Below, piece after piece: positions 16,201 to 21,818 of a stretch of 21,818 nucleotides of DNA. The notes beneath the pieces were generated by a model. The model had not been told where the DNA came from, searched no databases, and saw only the letters and a list, made by a program, of their open reading frames with translations. Source of the stretch: CAG-826 sp964654155 (GTDB lineage: Bacteria; Bacillota_I; Bacilli_A; RFN20; CAG-826); assembly GCA_964654155.1 (NCBI GenBank), contig CAZZGL010000018.1:1-21818 (forward strand). Direction: 5' to 3'. Numbering within the stretch: the first letter of the stretch is position 1; each line of letters opens with the position of its first letter. The position numbers were made by a program, and so were the translations under genes.

Positions 16201-16334
16201 ACGAGATTAAAAGAATAATATGCCATAATCATAATATCAATTTAATTGAAATCAGTAATAGATATGCACGAAGATATGAATATATTAAAGAGAGATTATT
16301 AACAACAATATTTAAGCAAAAAAGAAATAAATAA
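13275..16334 (+). CDS. SF1 (Upf1/Dna2-like) helicase with C-terminal PD-(D/E)XK nuclease domain
   Basis: A 1019-residue protein. Residues 1-330 are unrecognised. The AAA_11/AAA_12 helicase core has Walker A GPPGTGKT (351-358), the DEAGQ box (Asp611, Glu612), GDPNQLKPV, motif IV LHYRCDPKI, motif V VGTVHEFQGDEQDVVIF and motif VI NVATSRAKTKLI. A coiled, charged insertion lies at about 440-560. The last 130 residues resemble DUF2726: KFDFVL (Asp944), IIELNG (Glu960) and RDEIK (Lys979) fit a restriction-like nuclease active site. It probably unwinds and cuts nucleic acid; substrate is unknown. Such fusions are frequent in defence islands. I start it at the ATG at 13275 rather than the in-frame TTG at 13269, because TTGAGG lies 8 bases upstream. 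It has its own terminator. Confidence 0.9.
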   Translation: MDNIVKTLIKGINHKQWIEIEYDNPEGNTRYWIGIRDYFYKKKCDSAQLILMVDIFNPTLEEGYIKNSYIYFSKILSAQVKPETYFKHSLDLNKKIENNPDDDFLSYVPEISENVLDYLYECSILDTSPYISNYTQILGIDNEVLKGQYTLSLQQFKKLTKKLSVNKDNYYILDSLVMNEVSIHTKKGLYVIAYRPLLFDVENKVLTASTRIMINKRFVLKDESGKPEIEISAYHYLNEEDYYLLDDINVTIDELKNALEKNVEGSKIDTSPHILSLAHHSVAGLIKEYREINKRINDNNLNYPLLSFFGRINTKPRRNITYPISLITPANIDQLFVIYKALKFPVTYVQGPPGTGKTKTIINTIISAFFNNKTVLVSTNNNVPLDGIYDGLVNMEYINGKGVSYIIPFPVLRLGNDENILKSIKTIINLVRIAETINSDANAIDRVRLRYIKKKDSLNRLMEKYEEYKNLNEVKELLEDNSIQEAFSLRKVLFVDPQLEDIKRKLAEIGNIEENQEEIDDLIQIDNDIFMYLYFESANRIKELKKHKYADLMNIVYIDDDELMLKEFKAYISDDEKLKLLIKVFPVILTTNMSSLKIGSSNPHFDLTIMDEAGQCASPFAIPPIARGKNLLLVGDPNQLKPVVQLDQRTNDILKEKFNIPSSYDFLQNSILDMFLNNDTVNEMILLRLHYRCDPKIISFNNKMFYNNHLKIMTKGIDNNPLVFINIPQGTEVEKRNTCLEEVDTVISYCLEHKDKSIGIITPFKNQKQLLANEIENLGLSERVSVGTVHEFQGDEQDVVIFSTAISKNTLPATYNWLKTNSELINVATSRAKTKLIMLADQNYIEQFHSAFNGDDYFYELYEYIKKKGAYSVSFYSKFGTRATGLKTYNSELERAFLDNLSQAIECNNDREMAYRTQVPMSAVFNMTELDEKYQSYFFKSKFDFVLYRIGSDNPVAIIELNGIEHETDALVKKRDEIKRIICHNHNINLIEISNRYARRYEYIKERLLTTIFKQKRNK

Positions 16335-16340
16335 AAATAC

Positions 16341-16378
16341 AGAAAGCGGTTTTTTTTAATAGATTATCGCTTTTTTTA
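16341..16378 (+). terminator. Terminator of the helicase gene
   Basis: AAAGCG (16343-16348) pairs with CGCTTT (16368-16373) around a long AT loop, followed by further T residues. It lies a few bases after the helicase stop. Confidence 0.65.
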
Positions 16379-16437
16379 TAATTAGAAATATAAAAAATAA
16401 TCATTATTTTTTAAATGCACATAAATAATAATGAGGA

Positions 16438-18162
16438 ATGATGAAAATGAATAACATTTTTGAAATTGAATATATTAAAAAATTTCCTTTTGTTAAAATT
16501 AATAAAAGAAGTTTATTGCAAATTATTATTATTTCATTAGGCGCAGGTGTATTAGGGTTTATTTTAGAGACTTTACTAGTTTATATTTTTGATGGTGTAC
16601 TAATTGATAGAGGTTTTTTATGTGGACCTTTTGTTCCAATTTATGCTTTAGTTATTTTCTTTTCTCTTTTATATATTAAAGTTAATAAACCATCTTTTTC
16701 GTATTTTATAAAGTTATTTTTTATTTTTGCTTTGGGAATAACTTTTATTGAGTTTCTAATTGGTAATTTATTTGAATTACTTATAGGTGTTGAATTATGG
16801 AATTATAATGAAGAATTTCCTTTATCTTATAAATATATTAGTTTAACTGTTGCTATTATTTGGGGATTGCTAGCCTCTGTTAGTGTTATTTATTTAATCC
16901 CATTTTTGAAGCGAAAATTAGAAAGAATACCTCATCGTCTTTATCCTTCTATAATTATTATTTCTTTATCAATTATTATTTTAGATTTTATAATTACTAT
17001 TTTAATAATTTTAAAAAATGGATATTATGCTCCTCTTTACAAGATAAATGCATCTATTCAATTAACTTTCTTTATGGTTGGTATTGTTGCATATGTATAT
17101 GCCTCGATTATTTTAGGCAAATATATTTATCAACATACGCTGGTTTTTAAAAAAACTTTTATGATTTTATATGTATGTAGTCTTTTTATACCGATATTTT
17201 CGATAATAGATTATTTAAAAAGATTTGATTTATCGTTTTATTCATTTCTAGCGACAATAGGATTTATAGTATTAGGTATTTATATTTATTTATTGATTAC
17301 CCTGTTGCTTATATTAATAATTTCTAGAGTTTTAGAATTGTTTATGAAAAGGAAAATAAATAAGAAAATTAATTATGTTTCTTTTTCTTTAATTGTATCC
17401 ATTATTATTACTATTGTAGGAATATACAATGCTTATAATCCTTATATTTCTTGTTTTAAAATGGGAGAAGGAAATAAAAGTATTAAAATTGCTTGTGTGA
17501 GTGATGTTCATTATAAAACAACTGGATATAAGGCAAATTTAACAAGAATGGTTAAGATGATTAATGAGGTTAAACCGGATATAACAGTCTTATTAGGGGA
17601 TATTATTGACGCAAAAACGGAGGATATAGATAAAGAATATTTTATTGATAATATTAATAATATTAAATCACGATATGGGGTATATGCAGTTATAGGAAAT
17701 CATGAATTGAATTATAATTCTGTTGATGAAATTAAAAATATCTATAGCTTAACTTCAGTTAGATTGTTATTAGATGAAGTTGTTTCTATTAATAATGAAA
17801 TTGCCCTTGTAGGAAGAAAAGATAAATCATATGGTGCTAGATTGCCATTATCAAGTTTAATAAATAATATTTCTGTGCCGATAATAGTTTTAGATCATCA
17901 ACCAACAACTTTTGAAGAAACTATTAGTAATGGTATAAATTACCAATTATCTGGTCACACGCATAATGGTCAAATGTTTCCAATGAATTATATTGTAAAA
18001 ATATATAATACTTTTGTTGGAAATATTCCTCTTAGCAGTGGTTTTTATGTAAAGAATGGTCATTATTTATTTGTTTCCAAAGGTTATGGCTGTTGGGGAT
18101 TTCCTTTAAGGACATCTGGAAAAGGTGAAATTGTGAGCATGGAATTATTATATGATGAATAG
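16438..18162 (+). CDS. CmpB-like membrane domain fused to metallophosphoesterase
   Basis: A 574-residue protein in two parts. Residues 25-335 hold about nine hydrophobic helices. The first two carry the signature of the putative ABC-transporter type IV (CmpB) family (GFILETLLVYIFDG, DRGFLCGPFVPIYAL). Residues 348-574 are a YkuE/YaeI-like calcineurin phosphatase: SDVH (Asp356, His358), LGDIID (Asp388), GNHE (421-423), DHQPTTF and SGHTHNGQMFP (His507, His509), ending GYGCWGFPLRTSG. All metal ligands are kept. Family members often hydrolyse lipid-linked or nucleotide phosphoesters; the substrate here is unknown. Three ATGs (16438, 16441, 16447) follow GAGGA, so the exact start is uncertain. It is followed closely by the small DUF2188-like gene. 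Confidence 0.88.
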   Translation: MMKMNNIFEIEYIKKFPFVKINKRSLLQIIIISLGAGVLGFILETLLVYIFDGVLIDRGFLCGPFVPIYALVIFFSLLYIKVNKPSFSYFIKLFFIFALGITFIEFLIGNLFELLIGVELWNYNEEFPLSYKYISLTVAIIWGLLASVSVIYLIPFLKRKLERIPHRLYPSIIIISLSIIILDFIITILIILKNGYYAPLYKINASIQLTFFMVGIVAYVYASIILGKYIYQHTLVFKKTFMILYVCSLFIPIFSIIDYLKRFDLSFYSFLATIGFIVLGIYIYLLITLLLILIISRVLELFMKRKINKKINYVSFSLIVSIIITIVGIYNAYNPYISCFKMGEGNKSIKIACVSDVHYKTTGYKANLTRMVKMINEVKPDITVLLGDIIDAKTEDIDKEYFIDNINNIKSRYGVYAVIGNHELNYNSVDEIKNIYSLTSVRLLLDEVVSINNEIALVGRKDKSYGARLPLSSLINNISVPIIVLDHQPTTFEETISNGINYQLSGHTHNGQMFPMNYIVKIYNTFVGNIPLSSGFYVKNGHYLFVSKGYGCWGFPLRTSGKGEIVSMELLYDE

Positions 18163-18220
18163 AAATAAAAACCTTTCACATAATAATAAACGGAAGGGAA
18201 CTTCTAGAAAGGTGAAAAAT

Positions 18221-18427
18221 ATGTATAGTAGAAATCGTCAAATAACATGTAGACCATGTAAAGAAGAAAATAATTGGGAGATTGAAACACCAGAAGGAAA
18301 TGTCTTAGATAGACATTATCATAGCCGTCAAGAATGCTTAGAGGCGGGATTAAGATACGCCGAAGAATATGGCTGTGATTTACATGTTTGTGGTTGTGGA
18401 TGTCGTAAAGAAAGAAGAATGTATTAA
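18221..18427 (+). CDS. Small Cys-rich DUF2188-like protein
   Basis: A 68-residue protein. The core NWEIETPEGNVLDRHYHSRQ with the following helix LEAGLRYAEEYG resembles the DUF2188 fold. It is flanked by cysteine pairs, CRPC at the start and CGCGC at the end, that may bind metal. I start it at the ATG at 18221, with GAAAGGTGA 5 bases upstream. The reading frame stays open back to 18152, overlapping the phosphatase stop, but there is no ribosome site there. It is likely cotranscribed with the phosphatase gene 58 bases upstream, and a hairpin follows its stop. Function is unknown; DUF2188 proteins are small and uncharacterised. Confidence 0.75.
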   Translation: MYSRNRQITCRPCKEENNWEIETPEGNVLDRHYHSRQECLEAGLRYAEEYGCDLHVCGCGCRKERRMY

Positions 18428-18431
18428 AAGA

Positions 18432-18455
18432 AAGCGAGCTATGGCTCGTTTTTTA
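18432..18455 (+). terminator. Terminator after the DUF2188-like gene
   Basis: AAGCGAGC-TATG-GCTCGTTT forms an 8-bp stem (one G-U pair) with a run of T. It ends the phosphatase transcription unit. Confidence 0.85.
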
Positions 18456-18551
18456 ATTAGAAGATAAATACTATCTTTAGTAAAAAGCAACTTTGTTTCT
18501 AGTAATTTGTCATTTGATAATGGTATACTAGAAAAAAAGAAGGTGAGCAGG

Positions 18552-19226
18552 GTGAAACACATAAAAACTACTATTTCAGGATTATTAGCGGGAATTATTA
18601 TTGGAATTGGTGGATTGATTTTTTCTTGTGTTATGGCAAAATCTCAATTTGTTGGAGAAAACATTTTGGCGGCCTTTCTTTTTTCAATTGGACTTTTATT
18701 AATATGCGCTTTTGAATTTAATTTATATACGGGAAAGATTGGTTTTGTTCTTGATAATAAATCTAGTTATATTATTGATTTATGTGAAATGTTTTTAGGT
18801 AATTTTATAGGTGCCATATTAATGGGCTTTTTAGTAAGAGGCTGTTCATCACAATATGCCACTGCGATTAACAATTTGAAGGCAATTTGTGAAGTTAAAT
18901 ACGCTCATCCATGGTATACATTTTTACTTTTAGCTTTTGGATGTGGAATGCTTGTTTATTTAGCAGTTAGAATTTTTAAAAGTGAGCAACATGCTTTAAT
19001 TAGAACTTTAGGATTGGTATTATGTGTGACAGTATTTGTATCAGTTGGTTTTATTCATGTAATCGCTGAAGTGTTTTATTTAATTGCTGCTGATAAAGTT
19101 GAATTGAAGTCAATTTTATATTTGTTTCTTGCAATTGTTGGTAATAGTTTAGGAAGCATATTCTTAAATGAATTAATAAAAATAGTTAATAAAACTGAAA
19201 AATCAAAAGTAGAGCCAAAAAATTAG
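18552..19226 (+). CDS. Formate/nitrite transporter (FNT) family channel
   Basis: A 224-residue membrane protein with about six hydrophobic helices. FNT hallmarks are recognisable though divergent: LYTGKIGF where the family has LFTGN, EMFLGNFIGAILMG in the middle, VGFIHVIAEVFYL matching the GFEHxxANM pore motif with its key His, and GNSLGSIF near the end. It is probably a pentameric pore for formate, nitrite, hydrosulfide or a similar small anion; in an anaerobe formate is a natural guess. It is slightly short for the family. I chose GTG at 18552, with AAGGTGA 5 bases upstream; an upstream TTG at 18507 has no ribosome site. It is a single-gene unit between a terminator and the tRNA promoter. 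Confidence 0.8.
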   Translation: MKHIKTTISGLLAGIIIGIGGLIFSCVMAKSQFVGENILAAFLFSIGLLLICAFEFNLYTGKIGFVLDNKSSYIIDLCEMFLGNFIGAILMGFLVRGCSSQYATAINNLKAICEVKYAHPWYTFLLLAFGCGMLVYLAVRIFKSEQHALIRTLGLVLCVTVFVSVGFIHVIAEVFYLIAADKVELKSILYLFLAIVGNSLGSIFLNELIKIVNKTEKSKVEPKN

Positions 19227-19229
19227 TTA

Positions 19230-19257
19230 TTGACAAAAGGTTAGTTTATGATATGAT
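19230..19257 (+). promoter_or_regulatory. Promoter of tRNA-Ala
   Basis: A perfect TTGACA (19230-19235), 16 bases and TATGAT (19252-19257) make the best promoter in the window. It begins three bases after the FNT stop codon, and transcription would start about 28 bases before the tRNA. Confidence 0.85.
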
Positions 19258-19291
19258 TATTTGGCAGGCAAAAAATTGCTTGAATGGTTCT

Positions 19292-19367
19292 GGGGCTGTA
19301 GCTCACCTGGGAGAGCGCTTCCATGGCATGGAAGAGGTAGCGAGTTCGATCCTCGTCAGCTCCACCA
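19292..19367 (+). tRNA. tRNA-Ala (anticodon GGC)
   Basis: A 76-base cloverleaf. The acceptor stem GGGGCTG/CAGCTCC contains the G3-U70 pair that identifies alanine tRNAs. The anticodon arm is CTTCC-ATGGCAT-GGAAG with anticodon GGC, and the T loop TTCGATC is canonical. The 3' CCA is encoded. The gene is a solitary tRNA with its own promoter and terminator, reading GCC and GCU codons. Confidence 0.97.
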
Positions 19368-19378
19368 TTTTGAAAATG

Positions 19379-19409
19379 ACAAGATTATGATTGCATAGTC
19401 TTGTTTTTA
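19379..19409 (+). terminator. Terminator of tRNA-Ala
   Basis: ACAAGATTATG-ATTG-CATAGTCTTGT is an 11-bp stem with one G-U pair followed by TTTTA. It starts 12 bases after the CCA end. Confidence 0.85.
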
Positions 19410-19543
19410 TTCTTAAGAAAGATTATTATTTGGTAGTGAATTTTATATATTATTTTACTACAGAAAGCCATTAATTATATTTTTATAGGAAAAATTATTT
19501 TATAAAAATATAAAAAATGTAAAAAATATAGGTAAGAATTTTT

Positions 19544-20827
19544 ATGAGTAATAAGTTAGAAAAAATTGAAGTTAATTATAGAAATAAAAAAAGACATAAA
19601 ATTAATTATGTTCCTATTAAACAATCACGTTTCTTCACATGGTTAATTTTTGTTTTATGCAAAATATTGTTAATTGGCAAAAAAGTTACTATTCAAAAGA
19701 AAGGATTAGAAAAATTAGAAGGAAAAAATTTTTTAGCGCTTAGTAATCATATGGAATTTATTGATTTTATTGTTACGGGCGCAGCTTTATATCCATATCG
19801 AGTTAGTAATGTTTGCGATGTTTTAGCGTGTTATCGTATTTTTTATTTAATGCGGATGATTGGTTCAATTACCACCAGAAGATATGTAAATAATATTAAA
19901 TTAGTGCAAGTAATATTGAAATGTTTAAAGAATGATTACAATATTGTTATGTATCCTGAAGCAAGATATTGTGCTTCAGGAATTACTTCAAGCATTCCTA
20001 TATCGGTAGCTAAATTAGTAAAGGTTGCTAAGGTACCTCTTGTAACTATTAAGCATCAAGGTAATCATATTCATAAACCATTTTGGAACTTTCGTAAAAC
20101 TAGAAAAATCCCATTAAATACAGTTGTTGAATATGCGTTAACCCCAGAACAAATAGAAGAAATGAGCGTTGAAGAAATCCATGAGGTTATTAAAGAAAAG
20201 ATATCTTATAATGAGTATGATTATATAAGAGAAAATGGTATTTTAATTAAGGAGAAATATCGAGCAGAAAATCTTCATAAAGTTTTATATAAATGTCCAC
20301 ATTGTGGAAAAGAACATATGGATTCTAAAGGTACAGAAGTCTTTTGTTTAGAATGTGGGGAGCGATGGAAATTTAATGAAGATGGAACTTTAAGTGCTTT
20401 AGAAGGAGAAGATTATTTTAAAGATGTTCCTTCTTGGTACTTATGGGAAAAAGAAGAAGTTAGAAAAGAAGTTAGAAGTGGTAATTATATATATGAAGAT
20501 GAAGTTGAAGTATATGGGTTTCCTCGGTTCTGGCGGTTTATTAAAATAGGTAAAGCAAAAGTTAGACACACCATAGAAGAAGGGTTTGTTATTGAAGGTA
20601 TTTATCGAAAAAAGCTTTATCGAATTTTAAAAGGACCTCTTGAAGCAGATAGTTTACATGTTGAATATGATTTTTTACATATAAAACCATATGATTGCTT
20701 TGATATTACTAATGAAGATGATAGTTATTATTGCTATACAGGTAAAAGAAATATTTTGACTAAGCTTTCTTTGGCGGTTGAAGAAATTTATGCCTTTCAT
20801 ATGGAAAGATTAAAAAAACAAAGTTAA
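19544..20827 (+). CDS. PlsC-type acyltransferase with internal zinc ribbon
   Basis: A 427-residue protein. Residues 20-215 are a lysophospholipid acyltransferase domain: the catalytic H(x4)D motif is SNHMEFID (His69, Asp74) and PEARY (138-142) takes the place of EGxR. It has one N-terminal hydrophobic segment (about 28-45), as in membrane-bound PlsC relatives. The second half is unusual: a four-cysteine ribbon CPHC (251, 254) and CLEC (268, 271), then about 150 residues rich in aromatic and acidic residues. PlsC itself is about 200-250 residues, so this is a longer subfamily; the acyl acceptor is unknown. The ribosome site before the ATG is weak (AGGTAAG). A long hairpin ends the gene. Bases 19410-19543 hold only AT-rich sequence. 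Confidence 0.85.
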   Translation: MSNKLEKIEVNYRNKKRHKINYVPIKQSRFFTWLIFVLCKILLIGKKVTIQKKGLEKLEGKNFLALSNHMEFIDFIVTGAALYPYRVSNVCDVLACYRIFYLMRMIGSITTRRYVNNIKLVQVILKCLKNDYNIVMYPEARYCASGITSSIPISVAKLVKVAKVPLVTIKHQGNHIHKPFWNFRKTRKIPLNTVVEYALTPEQIEEMSVEEIHEVIKEKISYNEYDYIRENGILIKEKYRAENLHKVLYKCPHCGKEHMDSKGTEVFCLECGERWKFNEDGTLSALEGEDYFKDVPSWYLWEKEEVRKEVRSGNYIYEDEVEVYGFPRFWRFIKIGKAKVRHTIEEGFVIEGIYRKKLYRILKGPLEADSLHVEYDFLHIKPYDCFDITNEDDSYYCYTGKRNILTKLSLAVEEIYAFHMERLKKQS

Positions 20828-20830
20828 TGA

Positions 20831-20862
20831 AAAACGGTATAGGTGGGTGTCTATGCCGTTTT
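20831..20862. terminator. Bidirectional terminator
   Basis: AAAACGGTATAG-GTGGGTGT-CTATGCCGTTTT forms a 12-bp stem with one G-U pair, with T residues at the 3' end on both strands. It serves the acyltransferase gene and the convergent dehydrogenase gene. Confidence 0.85.
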
Positions 20863-20881
20863 AAGAAGTTATTGTTTTGCT

Positions 20882-21688
20882 TTATTCATTTTTAAAGAAA
20901 TCGCGTTTTTTAAATCCAGCGGTCATAAAACGAGTAAAGGCTTTAAAAGATGTTAACCAGACAATTTTAGCATTATTCTTTTTGTTTTTAATGACTCGAG
21001 GAACAATATACTCAGCAATTGTAGAAGGATAATCCCCAAGAATGTTATAGACTTTTTTGGTTTTTTCAGGAAGGGTGATTTTTTCTCCATCTCCTAATGA
21101 AGTGGTAATAAATCCAGTAATCATAATTCCAGGAGTAATTTTACCAATTTTAACATTAGTTTTAAGGACTTTTGCTTCATTTGCTAGCGCTTCTGTAAAG
21201 TAAGTGACTGCACGTTTAGCGGTTCCATAAATTGATAATCCTAAACTAATCGCATCGTTACTACCATAACCTTCAACATTGAAAATTTGTCCTTGTCCTT
21301 GTTTGATCATTATAGGCATAATTAATTTTGAGCAAAGAATAGTTCCTTTTAAATCGATATCTATTAATCGATTTATATCAGAAGTGTTCAACTCCCAAAT
21401 TGGTCTATCTGGTTGATTGACACCGGCATTGTTAATCCAAAAGTCAATAGTATCAACATTTTTTAAAACTTCATTAATTAAATTATTTACTTCATTTTCA
21501 TTAGTTATGTCCGCTTTAAGGGCTAAAATAATGCCTTCTCCTTTTTCTTTTTCTAAATTTTCTTTTGCTATTTTTAAGGCTTCTTGGTTAATATCACAAA
21601 GAACAGTATTAAAATTGGCTTTTCTAAATAATTTAATCATTTCGTATCCAAATCCACGAGCACTTCCGGTAATAACAACAGTTTTCAT
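20882..21688 (-). CDS. Short-chain dehydrogenase/reductase (SDR)
   Basis: A 268-residue classical SDR oxidoreductase. The NAD(P)-binding motif TGSARGFG lies at residues 7-14, NNAG at about 90, and the catalytic pair is in SIYGTAKRA (YxxxK). The usual catalytic Ser region reads NVEGYGSND. The Gly-rich motif and ARG suggest a preference for NADPH. Substrate is unknown; the sequence recalls the chlorophyll-b-reductase-like SDR branch, but that is a weak impression. AGGAGG lies 5 bases before the ATG. Upstream are a 19-bp tandem repeat that includes part of this ribosome site and, 109 bases from the ATG, a perfect palindrome, so repressor control is likely. Confidence 0.9.
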   Translation of the reverse strand: MKTVVITGSARGFGYEMIKLFRKANFNTVLCDINQEALKIAKENLEKEKGEGIILALKADITNENEVNNLINEVLKNVDTIDFWINNAGVNQPDRPIWELNTSDINRLIDIDLKGTILCSKLIMPIMIKQGQGQIFNVEGYGSNDAISLGLSIYGTAKRAVTYFTEALANEAKVLKTNVKIGKITPGIMITGFITTSLGDGEKITLPEKTKKVYNILGDYPSTIAEYIVPRVIKNKKNNAKIVWLTSFKAFTRFMTAGFKKRDFFKNE

Positions 21689-21695
21689 AGTTTCC

Positions 21696-21733
21696 TCCTA
21701 GTACTATATAATCATCCTAGTACTATATAATCA
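21696..21733. repeat. Tandem 19-bp repeat in the SDR leader
   Basis: TCCTAGTACTATATAATCA occurs twice in perfect tandem (21696-21714, 21715-21733), followed by TCCT of a third. On the minus strand each unit supplies a TATATAG/TATAGT -10-like sequence and ends in AGGA, the last forming the AGGAGG ribosome site. Confidence 0.95.
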
Positions 21734-21796
21734 TCCTTTATATGTACTTATCCTTTCTTTAATTTTATGAGTTATATATTGGGGATGAACTTGTAT

Positions 21797-21818
21797 GATA
21801 CCAAATCGATTTGGTATC
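21797..21818. promoter_or_regulatory. Perfect 22-bp palindrome, likely repressor operator
   Basis: GATACCAAATC is followed directly by its exact reverse complement, centred on ATCGAT. Size and symmetry suit a TetR- or MarR-type dimer. It lies upstream of the SDR gene at the window edge, so it may also control a divergent gene beyond. It may extend further, since the window stops at its last base. Confidence 0.7.

Noticed and set aside
18380..18562. Minus-strand open frame across a terminator
   Set aside because: It covers the end of the DUF2188-like gene, its terminator and the FNT start region, and has no start signals.
19292..19367. tRNA-Ala as an integration (att) site
   Set aside because: No integrase gene and no repeat of the tRNA 3' end are seen in the window; it has a normal promoter and terminator.
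1..21818. Mollicute-like recoding of TGA as Trp, suggested by the AT-rich composition
   Set aside because: Conserved tryptophans are encoded by TGG and several genes end at TGA in sensible positions (for example the HTH gene at 4676).

Overview
The window comes from a very AT-rich, low-GC Gram-positive bacterium. Shine-Dalgarno sites are strong, TGA is a stop and TGG encodes Trp, so the code is the standard bacterial one. A class III (oxygen-sensitive) ribonucleotide reductase indicates anaerobic growth. Together with a DUF2974 protein, a LysM/GH18 hydrolase and an FNT channel, this fits an anaerobic gut-type Bacillota of the Erysipelotrichales/RF39 kind. That placement is inference; no rRNA is present.

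Left part (1-3779, all minus strand): a nucleotide-supply block of thymidine kinase (tdk), then nrdD and its activase nrdG. nrdD has its own promoter and a structured leader ending in a terminator-like hairpin. nrdG follows nrdD after one base and ends in a strong terminator.

Middle-left (3780-10544): an accessory region built of duplications. A LysM-GH18 glucosaminidase gene (5276-6547) has its upstream region and first codons repeated at 3852-3940. Between the copies lie an orphan HTH regulator, an unrecognised 103-residue gene resembling an orphan immunity gene, and just before that gene a 32-codon protein tail, possibly the end of a lost toxin. Next come a DUF2974 (Mbeg1-like) hydrolase and an unknown two-helix membrane protein on the minus strand, then a HipB/HipA-like (CtkA/HipT-type) kinase pair with a clear operator-containing promoter. 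Beyond that pair sits a degraded second copy (10061-10453) of the DUF2974 gene start plus the membrane-protein gene end. A 22-bp-period array of four CAACACAA motifs follows.

Middle (10545-16334): a candidate defence or genome-maintenance locus. It has an RHH-WYL transcription regulator, divergently from it an FtsH-like AAA+ protein whose HExxH zinc site is lost, and a large SF1 helicase with a C-terminal PD-(D/E)XK (DUF2726-like) nuclease. An inverted repeat in the divergent region overlaps the predicted WYL -35 box, suggesting autoregulation. AAA+ and helicase genes each have their own terminator, so any joint function is inference.

Right part (16438-21818): a CmpB-like membrane domain fused to a metallophosphoesterase, a small Cys-rich DUF2188-like protein, an FNT-family channel, a tRNA-Ala(GGC) with its promoter and terminator, a PlsC-type acyltransferase carrying a zinc ribbon, and a minus-strand short-chain dehydrogenase. 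The dehydrogenase leader holds a 19-bp tandem repeat, and the window ends in a perfect 22-bp palindrome that looks like a repressor operator.
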